Assembly: GCA_003640385.1 (NCBI GenBank)
Contig: RCAB01000030.1
Coordinates: forward strand, 225,314-289,313
Length of the DNA stretch: 64,000 nt
Reading direction: 5' to 3'
Source of the DNA: Setaria digitata
Lineage: Eukaryota > Nematoda > Chromadorea > Rhabditida > Setariidae
Each line of letters begins with the position of its first letter. Positions within the stretch are counted from its first letter, which is position 1. The position numbers and the translations under genes are program-made. Positions 37,654-61,300 of this stretch are shown here, piece after piece. Below the pieces are notes generated by a model that saw only the letters and a program-made list of their open reading frames with translations, had not been told where the DNA came from and did not search any database.

Positions 37654-40600
37654 ATGGCATCTCAACCGGAAACTTTCACTGAAAATGAAACGACAAACGA
37701 TGTCACCAGTGAAGATACGAAGGTTTGTAAATCTTTAGATGGCACTCTTCGGCAGATGAAACTCCGACAGAATCCTTGTCGATGTTCTGCTTTCGATTGC
37801 TACAACCGATGATGAGATGCTTGAGTACTTCTAGTGTGCAACTTAGATTCCACTGATAATTTCAATTTCAGCAACTAACGAAGTCTGAAGAGACCACTGT
37901 AAAAACATTGGATGGGAAGGTATGTGGAAGTTTGCTTGAGAATATCATCCATGAGCTGTCGACAAGTTACAAATAATTTCCATTCTGGTTTCTTAAATTT
38001 GCACTAACCGCTTCACATGAGTTGAATTCCACGAAAGACGTTATGACAAGGGATATTAAGCATTTGTATAATCACTATCAGATTAATTTTGGTATGAGTA
38101 GAAGATACTAGGAGATGTTAAAATTGAACTAGTCAAAAGCAAAGACTGGATTGAGATGAGGTCAGAGAGATTTGTGAGATCTAATTTAAAGATTGAAGAA
38201 GGGATCAGCTCAGCGGAAGAAAAGAAGGGAATTAATTGGTTTGTGGCTTCGATGTTTATTCTCGGTGATTTGGTCGGTGGCGGTGTTGTCGCAATGCCTG
38301 TGGCATTTGTCCAGACAGGTTCATAAATTTTTGTTCTAATAGAAGCAAAAGTATCTGGAGCATCCTTTGTAAACTGCGAGATTTTAAATTATTTAAACTT
38401 TCCTATTTCCCTTTCATTGAATTGAACACAGAATTGTCTAAAATTTTCGAAAATATCGAGTAGAAGAGATCTTAATGGATAATTTTAGTTGGTTAAGTCA
38501 GTGATACCTAGAAGTCTCACATTGCTCAAAAATTCATAATCAATTTGGTAAATTTTTGAACTTTAATTATGCCAATACAACTTCAAAGAAACTATTTCAG
38601 GATTTGTACTAGGCATACTATTTATGGCAATAATTTGTGTAATTTTTGTAATAACCGGTTGGCTACTTGCTGATACCTGGGAAATTATGCGTGAGAGATG
38701 GACGGAATACCGTAAACATTGTCGGAAACCGTTTTCAGAGATGGCTATACGAAGCATGAACAAAAGAATGGAGTTCGCTTTAATTTTCTTTTCATGAGAT
38801 TTTCTCAAAAAGCTTTATTTCAATTTTGAAATTTGCAATTCGAATTTTCCTTCCATTTTGAAACTGTTTCGAAAACTTCTTCAAAGTTCTTTTTTCCTAT
38901 TGTTTCTTTCACCTCTGAACTATCTAATTACTTAATTTAGAATTCTCACCAAGGTGACTGTATATTCGACACTGTTCGGTGCTACAGTGGTTTATTTACT
39001 TCTTTCTTCCAAAATATTCCAAAACTTTCTGGCCATTTTCAACTTGAATTTCAACTTTTGCTGGCTTCTTATTATCGTTTCTATGGCTATACTGCCGATC
39101 ACATTTCTTAAATCACCTGCTGATTACTGGCTAGTATTTTTCTAAACTATCTTCATATTTCACTACGAGACTCGTGAACGCATAGACATCAGGCGTTCTT
39201 GCCTTTGGAAGGGTACTGTACGCATCTTTGGATCGCCTACTTGAACAACTTAGTCTTGCCTTGTTACTACAGTTTGTTTTAGCCTAGGACAACCTAACAA
39301 CTGCTTCCTGGAAGAGATGTTCAGTTTTTAGGTGGGCAATCCTTATTGCTGTTCTTTGCACTGTTGTAGCGATCGGTATGATATTTGTCGGTATTAGTCT
39401 AGATTTTCATGATTGCTACTATGCAACCAATTATCCAGATGTTTCAATTGGAGCTATTCTCAGCTTAGGCATTTTCCTGTTTGCTTTCAACGGTCATCAA
39501 GTATTTCCGACTGTGCAGAACGATATGCGCCATCCGACCGAATTCAAAAAATCATTATTAGTCGGATTTGTCTGTTAGTTTTAGTTAATTCTGCAACATT
39601 TATAAAGTGAGTAATTAATGATAATGCTTTTAAGAAAGTTTTCAAATGCTTCTTCAATTGTCCTATCTTTGAAATTTCAGAGATGCATTAGGATGTTCTG
39701 GTACTTTTAGTTGTGGCACTACTTTACATGCCCCTATCAGTGTATTCGTTCCTTGTATACGGTGACAGTATGATCAATTCGGTGATTGATTCGATACAAA
39801 TATCCTGGATCCGTCATGTAGCCGATCTGGCCATCGCGTTGCATTGCATTCTTACTGTCATCATCACCGTCAATCCAATTAATCTACAATTAGAAGACAC
39901 CTTTCATGTGCCAGATAGTGAGTTTTTCTTTCCAAATCTGCACCAGAAGAAAGTGATGCGAGATATTTTCTGATGCAAGGAGATCCACGACAGAAACTGC
40001 GTCAGAGAGTCTTTGGTGCTTTTCTAGGTTCTAGACACAGCAGAACTTTTTAGGCTCTCACTGTTGCTTCCCTTATTACAGAATTTTGCCCCAAACGAGT
40101 GGTGGTTCGCACAGGCCTATTGCTTCTGGCCACATTTGTCGGTCTATCTCTTCCTGATTTTGGTGCTGTGATGAATTTATTCGGAAGTACCACAGTACCC
40201 TGTACATGTGTTATTTTGCCCACTTTATTTAACATTTATATCAAGGCTGCTGTCTACGACAAACAGACGAAGACATGGATTAAGCCAACATTCTTCGAGT
40301 AAGTCGGCGTGATATCAAAGTAAAGCATTTGTTGTCAGCTGATAAGAATGTAAATTAGCCATCAGCAATTCAAGTCTGTTCAGTTACTTTCTTATATCTG
40401 CCACATGAGAAATTTCAGGGTGCTTCAAAGAACACCGAAAGCTTCACTTTCATTTTTAGTACTCATAAATGGTAAGCTCAAAGAAGTTGCTCCACAGCTT
40501 TTCCTAGAATCAAGTAAAATTACTTTCTAGCTGTAAGACAAAATCTTAATTCAAAACAGTCCATGAGAAATGGGAAATGCACAAAAAGGAGACATTGTTC

Positions 40601-40855
40601 AGTTGAGAAATGAATGCATTCTAATGATACTAATTAGATAAAATGTCACACAACTTTTCAGTTATAACTGTAGTTTGCTCGCTGATTGCTACTGTAATGT
40701 CCGTTAAAGAAGTACTGGGAGTGCGGTTTACTCCACCGTGTTATTTTCTTCCATTTATTACCTATAAAAATAGAACACAACAGAATGCAGGTGTACTGAA
40801 TTGCTGTGGAATGTTTAGAAACATTTCAAAGTTCAATTTTCAGTGCAGTGCTTGA
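37654..40855 (+). CDS. Amino-acid transporter, Aa_trans (SLC32/36/38-like) family (10 exons, 556 aa)
   Basis: Multi-pass membrane carrier, probably proton- or sodium-coupled amino-acid transport; substrate not determinable here. Exons: 37654..37722, 37872..37919, 38102..38318, 38601..38772, 38941..39133, 39288..39569, 39692..39917, 40082..40298, 40419..40471, 40662..40855. The N-terminus is soluble and acidic (about residues 1-85). Then [23 protein letters not shown] marks TM1 with its family Gly-rich unwound motif. About 10-11 hydrophobic segments follow, including [56 protein letters not shown] and the final [22 protein letters not shown]. This is the Caenorhabditis-expanded branch, by motif texture. 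Weak point: the exon 6 donor is GTCTGT, while a better GTGAGT lies 36 nt on but out of frame. Confidence 0.88.
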
Positions 40856-43800
40856 CCGTATGTTTTTCATTTATGATAAACTTCGATACCCACAGGCATA
40901 AAATTAATTGTGACACTTCCCAGTTAATTGCAATGAATTCTGAATGTTCGGGAGTGTGTAGTACATCTCATTAATAACAGTTGACTAATCTTGTCGATAT
41001 CAATTAAGTTCTTTATCAAACTGTTACACTTTCCAACTCCTCAATTAACATAATTTTCAGCTGGCCATGAAATACTATTATTAATCGTTCCAACTGCATC
41101 TGTTATCATAAAATAATACAATTAGGAAAATTTAAAAAGTTTGAAATTTGTCGCTCTTTTTGTATTAGCAATTTTCAATTCAATTAAATAATTTTTTTGA
41201 TTCAATTTATACTTTGGAAAATAACACAAAAATCTTTTCAAAAAGGAAATTCTGATACCGACTGCTTTGTTCGCCATTGTTATAACTACACATGTGAAAG
41301 ATTTCATTTTATCAAACTTATTTTTTTGAAAATTCTTTATTTAAATTAACACAGTCTTTCAGACAGATGACTTTTAATTGTCTCATGATCCAATAATCCC
41401 CTCAAATTCGCTGTTTAAAATTTAGAACTTTTTGAAAATTAGTCTCATATAATATTAAAAGTTCATGTGACACTTCTCCAACTTTACTCTAAACAAATTT
41501 ACATAGATATCCTAAATAAATTATCCCAATCCCAGCTTAAAATCATCTTTATTACGCCCTCCAGGAAACAATCTTTTTGGGAAGTAAAATTACTTGTAGG
41601 AAAAACTATACAATTTAAAGTTTTCATTCATATGGTTTTCATTTTTCAGAGAATGAAATTTGTTGAAAATTTGATGTTTTTTTTTACTCCAATAATTTAA
41701 GGCCCTAAATAGAGGAGGAAATCATTGCTGCCTGATATCACAATGATATACAACTTCCTAATCTTGTCAGACTTCAGAGACTAGTGTGTCTTAGTTTAGC
41801 ACAAACAGGATGCTTGAGCATAGTGGAAAATTTATTTTCACAAGTCAATCATTTTCTTAAATTATCATTTATCACCACTTCCTGAGCAGTCCAAAACTAC
41901 ATGTGAAAACCATGTTGTTTACACACACCATCCATACCATCCAGTTTTTTCAGTGATAAATAGACACCTGCAAATGAATTGTTTCATCCCGTGTCGTACC
42001 TTCAATAGAGAAATGTTTTAACATGAATATCGATTGATTTTACCAATCATTGCATCTATGATCCGTGTCTTTTCGAGTCAGAATCAACAGTTAATTTGTC
42101 TACTATAAGGAAGAGTAATTTCCATTGGACAGAAGTCATCGGTTCGTAAACGAATTGGGCGTCAAAATTTTTTACAACCAACGAACAAACTAGTAAATGG
42201 ACATATTTGTTCCAAATTATTATGATCTGAAAAACTTGAGCCAAGCAAAAATTTGTCCTGAAAATGAATTTATGTGAGAATTAAGAGAACTGGTTCGAAA
42301 AGAAATGTTAAAAATATTTAGGAAATAAAAATGCCTTGTAGAAATTGTAGAAAAGGAACGCTGCGCAACTCTTCGCTACTTATCATCAGCGAAGATTATA
42401 GGCACTGAAAGGTTCTTCTTTCTCATGCGAGGTCAATATTTTCAAATCTTTTTGTTTTATTAATAGTAATTGTTACAGTCCAAGACTAACTTATACTGGA
42501 AAGTATGAAGATTAATTAGTGTTGTAGAAGAAAGTGTAGGTATATTTCATCATCGACCTTGGGTGAAGTAACTTCTCTAGCAGCAAATATCATCATATTA
42601 CTTCTTCAACAAAAGAAAAAAAATAGGAAGATGGTTGATTGCACAAATAAGAATGAGTATTTATGATGTTTTTTGTAAATGTTCTATCAAGTCTGAAATA
42701 TAATCTAGCTCCGACACCATCTAAGCATTAATGTTCAAGTATACAAGTTATTGATTTCTTTCAGATTTTATGGGGAACTGAACCAGTTTCACCTATATGA
42801 TAATTAATGATTTTTATCAGTTGCTGTGGTAAAAACCTTGTGACAATAAATGAATTACTAATAGGTAATCATTCTCACAGTGCAGGAAAGTTGACTTTCT
42901 AATTTCAACTTTTCCCCAATCTTTGTTTTTTTCTTTCATTATGAAGTACTAATAGGTGGAGAAGATAGGCACTAGTTGGGCTGTCAGATAAAATTACATT
43001 GATTTTTTAACGAAATCAACGTAGAGTTTTCTTCTACTGTAGTATTTCTTCACTATCAAATTGCTCATTCTGAACGCAGTCTATTGTTCCAGAAATTTGC
43101 TAAATATTTGCAGAGAGATAATTAATTGAGTTGAATAGATCCAATGAACTAGTAACTTGATCTAGGCCCTATGCTGCTTCATTTACATTTTCGTTCCCAA
43201 AAAACATTCCTAGTCAAGTCAAAGATTGAATCTATTTATACATTGCTATATGACAGTTTGACTTCAGTATTGTTCAGTTTGTTGATTTTGTCATCTGATA
43301 ATCATTATGCTTTTAGCGTTACTGTAATAATAGTTTCCATAGCTAGAAAGAAAGAAAAGACAAGGCAAAAACAGATTAGAGTTATGATACAGTTAGAAAA
43401 GATCATAAATTTGAAATGATGAGCCTGCTTTTGAAATATATTGGAAATTGAAAAACCAAATTTCGTCTACTAATTAATCATTGTTTAGCAGTCGTTCTGC
43501 TGTCCAACACTTTTAATTTTAGTTTGTAGGGCATAAGTTTAGCAGTAAATAATATTTCAATTTTCATTCCTTGTGAAGTTGGATAATCTTTTTTCTGAAT
43601 ATTTGACGGAAAAGAAGTGTGAAAGTTAATCTCCTACATCGGATGGTTTTATGCAAATAAGCCAGTCAGGGTTGATTGTCATACTGATCACAAACTCATA
43701 GCTTATCACATGATCCTCTTTATTATTCCCCTTTATAAGTGACTCTAAAATTTTTGCAAACTTTGTCGTATTATCAAGCATTCTTTACTTGCCAATTAGC

Positions 43801-45299
43801 CCTAAGAAATTTATAAATTAATTGATAATCGGCTGCAAATCATTGCATCTGACAGAAGTTATGCAATATTGTCAATTATATTGCTTAGCTCTATTGGTAA
43901 AGCTTTACTAAAAATTTAGCTTCCTATTCTCCCATCAAATTTCAATCCTTGATTTTTGACAAGTTCAATATTTCGCACTTCTATATCAAATTTAGCATTT
44001 GTCTTGGATTCAGTTTAACACTGTCCACTTAGTTTACTTAAATAATATCGAAAACATCTGCCGCTAACAAATATTAATGAAGTGTGAATCAAAAATCAAG
44101 TAGAAATTGATAATAATAATATACTCGAAGATTTGTTTTTTTCCGAAAATTTTAGCCTCAAATTTATTAATCATAAAAACTTGTCATTTTTCTCATTCCC
44201 GCTGTAACAGCAGACGAAAAATCAATTATACTGGCGCCACAAAATGTCTATTTATTTGATAATTTTCATAGAATAAAAGTTTCTCTACAGTTTTCTAACT
44301 ATTACAATCTAAGAAAAAAAAAAAAAAAAAAAAAATGAACTTTAAATATTCAAATAATGCTTATAATTTTCGTTACAATTTTGATATTTCAATTCTTCTA
44401 TCCTCACAACACATACTTCTCACATCTTATTTTAATAACTTAATTATGGCAATCTCTATCAGATGACTGATAATTAATTAAAGTGATTTGAAAGTATTCC
44501 TAGCATGGGTTGCTTATTTTCGTTGACTGATTACAATACAAAAGCTTTAAAATATTAGAAACTGCTATCAAGTGATAAGCGAAAAATAATCTCGACCTAT
44601 GAACATGATAATATGAACAAGTGGTCAGTTTGCAACCCAGTCACAATTTGTATTTCTCATTCGTACCATTCCGTTGAAAAATAATATTTATTTAGTTGAA
44701 TGTTCAGTTTGATCCACTGCAAGTCTGTAAATCTCTTTTCTCACTCAGAAGTTTGCCTAATCCTTGCAAACATTAGACATTTCCAACAATAATTTTTCAT
44801 TAAACTTTCGCTCATTAACCACCATTTTATTAATAATTAATTTGTATTTGAATGCTACTTATTCCTCAAATACACGAAGCTCTGCAACATTTCCTGCAGT
44901 CTATGCTTCTCTTTTCTTCGAGCATTTCATGTACAACTATTTTGAAAAATTGAAATTGAAAAAAGGTCTTTCATCAGAAAAGCCTCAAATCTCTTCTCAC
45001 CGGAAGTTACCTTCCACAAAAACTTCATTGGAAGATTACCACCTTGCACAAAAGATTTCACCGAAAGTTATCTCTTCTCACTTTACGTGAAGTTACTCAG
45101 CTTAGTAAATGTTAGCAGAAGGTTGTCCCCCACATGGAACAATAGCAATGTGTTCGCCACTCCTTCCATTATCATATCACTCCCGAATGTTTTCGACAAC
45201 ACATAGTTTATTTTTCCATTCTTATTACTGAGAAAACATTGAATTGCAGCATTCTTTTGGCTCTTGATTTATTTGATCAGTAAAAAAAGTTTAAACAAA
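40856..45299. other. 4.4 kb intergenic region, no gene
   Basis: Lies between two plus-strand transporters. It is very AT-rich, with a poly-A run near 44312-44332. Open frames at 41467-41700, 43171-43419 and 44764-45090 are low-complexity, lack good starts and match no motif I know. Presumably it holds the promoter of the P-glycoprotein gene. Confidence 0.6.
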
Positions 45300-53670
<8,371 letters not shown>

Positions 53671-55334
53671 GCGATGAAAGATGCCAGAGTGGAATGCAAA
53701 ACTTGTCAAGTTTATAATGAAAGTGTTTGCAGGCACATTTTGTTGCTTTATATGCTTCCTATTGTTTCCTATTTAGTAACATCAATTTGATAAGGTTTTT
53801 TAACAATTTTGAACAAATCTCGAGAATAGTGCTCACTTAATCATTTCTTCAATGAACTATAAATGCTTTAAGAAAAGGTAAGAACGTTGAATTGTTTGTT
53901 CTACTTTGCCCAAATTCTAGTTACTTTAATTACTTTGCCATTCATTAAGATTGCTATTTTTGGTTTTTTGTACTACTTCTGTAAATATGTCTTGCTAACT
54001 AATAATTACTAGAATTAGTTAAAGTTCATTTAAATGCAGTACAATTCATAATTGATCTTAAACAGTCTTTGTTACGCATAGAGTAGAACATTCGAAGTTT
54101 GTTGCAACAAATCGAATTACATTTAGCACAATTTCTTAAAATCTCTTAAAAGCTTACAGTAGTAAAGAAAAGCAGCAGTAAAATTAGAGTTAAAAAAAAA
54201 AGAAACGAATCAAAAATATTTTAAATTTCTATCATTCAATAATTATCATGGATAAGTTCTACTCTTGCTAATCACAATTATAGCATTTTGCAAATTGCAA
54301 AAACTTTTCTTTTTGATGAGTATATCATGACATAATGTGTTTAATATCCATACTCCAACAATTAAATAGTATTTCTTTGCAAGTACAATGAAAAAGAGGA
54401 AGTAAATACCTGAGATAAGATTAATGAGATACACGTTTGATCACATGGGCGATTCTCCAAAAATGATAGAAATATTGAAATGAATGAATGGAAAGTATCA
54501 AAAATATGACGATTCTTTTAAAATAATTACAAATTATTTAAGACTTGTTACTGAAAAGCTTACTCGATTGATTTTTGCTCTTATTGCTACTAAAAATTAA
54601 TTCAATTCACTAATAAATAAAGACTAGACAGCAATTAAAAGGAAGAACGACAGTACAAAAATGTTGGTTGAATATTTTCTTCGCTAATCTAAAGATTCAA
54701 GATTATTACAAATGAATTATCAGCAATAATACAAGTTTAGCAGAAAGAAATAATGAAACTCTTAGATTTTTTTTTTAAACTGATCTATAGCAATAATTCC
54801 ATTTTTGTTCATTCTAGCAGTTCTGACTTCAGCTACAATTTCTTTAATTAAATAACCCATCTATTAACGCCGAAACAATTAGATTAAAACTTCTGATAGC
54901 AAAAGAAAGTTGATCACTACGCATTGATTACTCAATTTCCATTAATCATACTGTTCTCGAGTAATACCAAAAGATCATGTTGTAGCAGAAAATAGCACTG
55001 TAATTACAAATTAAATTTTCCTAAAAGGGAAGTTTAGAAAAGCAATCTTTGGTAAAATAAATCATTGTAATATTTCGCATATAGTTTTAGCAGCAAATAA
55101 TATCGATAAATCTTCCTGGATCTGCTTGAATAATCTTGGTACTTCATAGGGGGGCATACATACTTCCAGTGTTCTGATAAGTAAAGAGTTAAGAGGTTTG
55201 AAAGGAATTAATAATTTATATGAGATTTTCCATTTAAATACAAAAAAAAAAAAAAAAAAAAAAAAGATGAGAAATAATCAATCTTTTTTCGCCATCAGAT
55301 TTAATTAATTACTAATGAGCATCACACCATTCAA
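53671..55334. other. Convergent intergenic region, no gene
   Basis: About 1.7 kb between the 3' ends of the P-glycoprotein and chloride-channel genes. AT-rich, with a poly-A run of about 25 at 55241-55265. No ORF or repeat of note; it should contain both 3' UTRs. Confidence 0.6.
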
Positions 55335-58300
55335 CTATTCATTTAATATTTGCGATAAAAAAGACCCGCTGGAAGTTAATTTCCGATCTGGTTTCACCGG
55401 TACAGCACCACGAACATATATATTTGCTAGAGCATCACGTAGCTAAAAATTAGAAGCTTACATTCCAAAATAGTTTCTTAGATTTTATTAATGAATCAAT
55501 CAACTGAGTAAATTAATCACTAAGAGCTGACTGCTCAGTGTAGCATTCTATTTCAGAATAATAAGAGAGCAACATTAAACCTTGAACTAGTTCATTTAGC
55601 ATTCAATTAAACTTTCAGCTAATCTGAACTATCTGTCTTCGCTAATAATATTCATCCTATCAGTTGATCAGTTGAATTCAGTCTTCTAGGTTTCTAGGTA
55701 TGTACAGTTCCGGTAATTAATTTTCATTCACGAAAAGAATGAATAAAAGATGTTTTGTGTTTTTTACTGTCTAATAGACATCAATCTTATAGTCTTAAGA
55801 AAGTGATTTTTTTTTTTTTTTGATAATAAATGAATGTTCCAAACTGGAAAATATGACAGTAGCAGTCGAATCTTAATTGACATCTCACACGAACTGTTAG
55901 CGCTGTTCTGCTGTTCAGTCTAGATAAGAACTAATAACACAACCTAGTTAGACTAATATTGTGATATGTTCGGCATTGATTTAATAATAATTTGAAACCT
56001 TTAGATGATGATAACGTGATAACGAAAATGAGTACCTCTTTCAGAGCGATCACACCAACTAGTCGTCCACGATCGGTGACATATGCGTGAGATAGCGCCA
56101 GTAGTGAAAATAACGTATGCACCTAAGTTTCGATTTGAATTAAGTATTTTCTTTTTCTGTACTATCAAAATACGGTAGCTGCAGTTTTCTGTACTTCAAT
56201 TAAAAGATTCTCTTCCAATTTTAAAAAAGAAAAATGAATTTCTGATTATTTCTTAAGCAGAAAGGTGTGCATCTATGAAGAATTGTTTTGAAGATTAGTG
56301 AGACAACGTGATATACTGTTCCGAATTATAAGCAGTAGAAAGTACTAACTTTATAAAGTGATGAGCCAAGAACAAGTTGGAATGGAGCAGAATCAATAGC
56401 CAATTCATCTAAATCTATTATTCGGTCTAGCAAGCTATCCTTACTCACTGCTGTCTTTCTTTTTAGTTCATCTGCTGTTGGTTTTACAAAAATTGATGAT
56501 AACGGCAAATCTGTAAAATAATGCCTCAGAAGGTACATAATTAAATTAGTGATACTATTTGAAAAAATCGATGCTACTTTCGTTCATGAAGGGAATAAGT
56601 GCAATTTTACTGTGAATGATTTAGCCCTAAAAGTGAAACTAATTATTTGGCTTTAAAAGTTAAATTAATTATGATCTGCATTAAATGTACGAAAATAATT
56701 AACTGACTCTACTCAGGTTGCAATCAATTAAAGTCATTAAATTACTTATCAAATTTACATTGTTTGATAAATAAAAATCTATGCATTATCGAGGATTCCA
56801 ACATTTAAAGCACTGCAAGAATCTGGGTTTTTGTTTCAGAACAATTATCAGAATGATTACAGGGACGACAAGGCCATTAGATGAGCAATAAATTTAGGGA
56901 TACAGAAAAGTGAGCACTTTTCTCACTTCTAAAATTGAAGAATCAATCAATTGTCAATGGCCGATGTCCTTCAGTACTTATTTCAAAGTTAGAAATTCTA
57001 ATTAGAAAAGATAAACTTGTTAATGAGTTGCAACATGCAGCACATAGCATGCTGCTTTATGTAAAAATCATTCCTCATTTCTTATCAGTACAATTAGACA
57101 TTAAAATGATCAATCTACACAACACTAACTGTAAGCTTCGATTTTCTTCGCGAACATCAAAATAATCGCTTAGTATTAATTTGCTAAAAATATATCTAAG
57201 CTTAATTAGAATTGTCTTTCTCGGCCACTATATTGTCACTGAAAATATCTGCGAATTTTTCCCCTTTGAAACTGAGATGAAAATTTCAATTTTCCATTGA
57301 TAGTTTTAGAGAAGAAAAAGAGTCACTAATTGCTATAAAATTTCATCGATAAGAATCTGAAAATTTTTTATGGATATTTTTGTAAGAAGCAGAACCATGT
57401 GGTGCATGAAGAGGTGAAATGGACAGTAAAGTATGTCCGGCAATGGATCCTTCATCGGCTAATTCCTCCTTCACATTCGGCACCAGTAGTGTTGCTCCGT
57501 TTCCGGCACTTGGCTGACTCCGTTGCCTTCTCGATAACCTGATGGAAAGTTTGAACTCAACTTTGAAGAATGCGAAAAGTAAAATACAGTAATTAAAATT
57601 AGAAAAACAAAAATAGCATTCTAAACAAATAATTACTGATGCAGCTTTGAATTCATAGTAAAAAAAAAAGAATGAATTACCTTTTTATGCTGTTGAAGAT
57701 CTCTACGGGAGTCCGTCTGTTTGAAAACGAATTGAATTCTTCATCAATCAAGTGTCGTCTCATTAGTATGACCAAATATTTTTTTGCTACTGATCCAAGC
57801 AATACTTTATGTTCTAAAGTTTCCGAACTGATCACAAGATGAATAGTCCTTCATTCACTTGCTAAGCATATCGTACATATTAACTGATCTTTAATTACTT
57901 ACTAAGATGAAAAAATTCCTTTTGAAATATTCAGATACGCTTATGTGCTCGTTCAGTTCCATTTAGGAATTAGTTTTTCTTTACTGCTACTGCAGTAATT
58001 GTTGGAAAACTATTGTCTCGTTTGTTATTGAAGCAAATCAAAATTTGAAAATATTTCTTAAAAAAGCAACTTACTTCGATCAGTAACAACTGGAAAACTT
58101 TTAAGTGATGGCGCAAAACGTAACATTTCTCTAAGTTCTCTGTAGGTTGTCGACTTTGTAATATAAATTACATCTTTAACCATAATTTCTTCCACTTTCA
58201 CCGTATGTACACTAAAAGTTTATAACTTCCCTCGTACTGAGACTAGTCTAGTAAAAGTTCTAGCCAGAATATATTTTTATTCTTTAGCATTAAAGTTTAA

Positions 58301-61300
58301 TAGAACATTTAAATTGCAAAAATCCCCAGATACTGATTGTTAATTTTACTGCTGAAATTAACATTCTAAAAAGGCGTGTCAATCTTAGCAATTAGAAAAG
58401 TGATCATTTTAACTTAAAACTGTTGCAAAATTATTTAAAAATTGAAATAAATTTGAATTTTAAATAAGAATAAAGAGGTTCAAAAGTGATCAGCATTTAA
58501 TTAAGAAGACAAAAAAGAAAATATTGTAGTTATGGATTGTGAAACTTTTTTTTTAGAAGAAATATATTTCTCTTACTTCTATTCAATTAATTCCAGTATT
58601 TTACGTACAGTGAGTTTTATGAAAAGTTGCTTATTCATAATTTAAAATAACCTGATTCGTGAAGGTGGTAAATCCGGCAAGTATGGATATTTCTTGATTC
58701 GAATGATACTTTCATAAATAGAAGGTTGTAAAAATTTGCAAACTGCGTTGCCAACAAGCATTGCAATCTAAATATTCAGACCTGGTTGAACACCTGTACC
58801 TGTTCCATTTTTCCCTTCACCTGACCTGCTTGTCTCAATCTCTGATGGATAAGTGAGCATAGCTGATACCTGAGTTGTCTTGTCTTAATCTCACATGAAA
58901 AATGAACACTGACCAGCTTGAAATGTTAGCTCAAGCTAAATCATACCAGAACAGGAAGTATTGGAGTGAGCTGTCCAGTGAGTTCGCATATGATTACGGC
59001 GACGGAAAGTGTATGAGTTACTGCACCTGTATAGGCTGCTGCACCTGAACAAGTGTTTTTATCGCACAGTTTAGATAGCCTCTCTTGACCTTTTGACATA
59101 GGAAACAGCTCTAAGTTTAGGTTGATTTAAAGAGAGTTGATTAGTTGAATGAGTGAAAACAAAACGAAATCTTAGATACCAACAACCGCATAAAGCCCGG
59201 GAAATATAAGTGGTCCATTTGGTCCACGAAGACCTTCCGGAAAGAAAAATGCCATCACTTCACCAGCCAAACGACCTCCAGCGGCTCCAATTATAAAAGA
59301 AGGTACAAAGACACCTGCTGGCACATTGATGGATATGCAGATTGCCACTAGAAAGAACTGAAAATTTCCACCGGTCACAAAGTTTATTTTTCAGGAGGTT
59401 GCAGAGAACTGATAAGTAATTGATGTGATATGTTATAAACAGACATTTCTTTACTGGAAAGCTAATTAATTAAAATTTGATAGCTAAGTTACGCTGAGTT
59501 TTTTCAATAATTACTAGGACAAAGCTTACGTAAGTGATTAAATAACACGTAAGTGAATGAAATATTGTTATCTGATCGCCTGAAGTACTACTAGTCCAGT
59601 GTTGAAGAAGCTTCTTGCTGCATGGCTGCTTATTAATATTTGTGATATGCATTGTGCAGTTATCAAAGAAATCAGCCATCGTTTCGCGGAACGTCAACTG
59701 ATAATATGCAAAATGAATGAAAATGTATTCATCCATATTTGAGAGACTAATTTCTAGCATCGATAATGGAATTCTTCAAATTTTAGAAGCTCAAATAATT
59801 AGTTATATTATTTTAAGCTTATAAAGTATGCGTATTACTATTATTGATATTATGATCATTATATGATAAGCAAAAATATGCTTACTGCACTATCTTATGA
59901 TTGTAAAAAAATGCCACTAAAAAGAAGGTAGTCAGTTAAATTTCAATTTTTCGCAACTTCACAATTTTTAATAAACAGTTTGAGTTCATTTTCCAGTAAC
60001 TAAAGCGGATCAGTTGTGAATTTAAGGCTTATCATTAGCGCTGAAACAATAAATCATGAATTATTAAAGTTCTAAATAACCTAGCGCACTGCAGTGGTAA
60101 TCTTGCCGAACATCTGTAGCAAATCAAACTAACTTTTAAAAGTAATCTTTCAAAAGAACGAAAAAAAAAGTTTATAGAAAAAAGTGTCAATTTGCTGTTG
60201 GTGGTTGTCAGAAGCGGTTGTAATTGTTTTTTTCTGAAAAGTTATTCTGCTAATAATCGTCTGTAGCTAGGAGACATTAACTTGAAAGGAAATAATAAAA
60301 GGCTTACTTGTCCAGCAATATAACGGCCAAAGCCTTTTGGATAAGTGAGTATACCGACAACTAATGCCATAAATACTGTGAACGCAAAAAAGCTGTAACG
60401 ATTAATCAGAAATAGCTGCCGAATCCAAAATGCAATCATCCAGGGGAGGCGAGAAAAGTTCAAAAGAAATAACAATTTGGGCAGATAATTTAGGCTACCT
60501 TTTTTCTCCAAATTAGGAAAGAAAATACAGTTAAAATTTAGATACTTTCTGCGAAAAATCATTCGATAGATGCTGTTGCTTTGACGAAACAAAGTTATCT
60601 TCTTATGAGTGAAAATAAATAGCGCCGCGAATAATCCGCCAATTAATCTGCAAAAGTTCATTTGAGATTACAATACAACAGTGATATCTGATATCAGGAG
60701 ATCAGCCTTCTCCAGTTTCCGTCAGGAATACTGAAGTTAGACTGTTAGAATTCTTCGAAAAACATAGTGTACCCCAAAAGTGCGAATATCGGCAGTTCCT
60801 CAATCAGAAACGATTCCGTCGGGATGCTCGTTTGATAAAAGGCCGTAATAGTTCCTGAAAACTTCTTTCTTCAACTAGTTCATCAACACACATACACTAC
60901 ATGTCTTCAGAGCCGTTTCTAGTTTTATTAAGAACGTTCACCGGATTGTTCGGCTGTAACGAAGAAGTTCGCAAATCGGAAAACAATCGCACTACAAGTG
61001 GCAGCTAGAAAAGCACGCCAATAATTTTTCACAGCAAAATATTTCGATGTCGATTCTATTGCATACAGAACTGCTGGAAAAGTACATATATGAATTTAGA
61101 CAAGAATTTCCAACCGGCAAAGGATAGATGGAAGTTTGTGGTAAGAACGCCCAATGGTCACCTCCAACAGGAGCTGAAAATGTACATGCGATACCAACAG
61201 CACAGCCGGATGAAAGCATTTCTAATTCTCGACCCTCATTCGAAAAAAATGCCGTATATTGGCAGCTAGTAGTCATTTTGCTCAAAATAGTTGCGACAAT

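Noticed and set aside
44764..45090. 108-codon plus-strand frame before the P-glycoprotein gene
   Set aside because: No ATG start, low-complexity composition and no acceptor joining it in phase to the P-glycoprotein start.
60308..60647. Continuous minus-strand frame through the chloride-channel exons 8 and 9
   Set aside because: Reading straight through inserts about 50 residues not expected in the family; removing intron 60393-60545 restores the expected helix sequence and phase.
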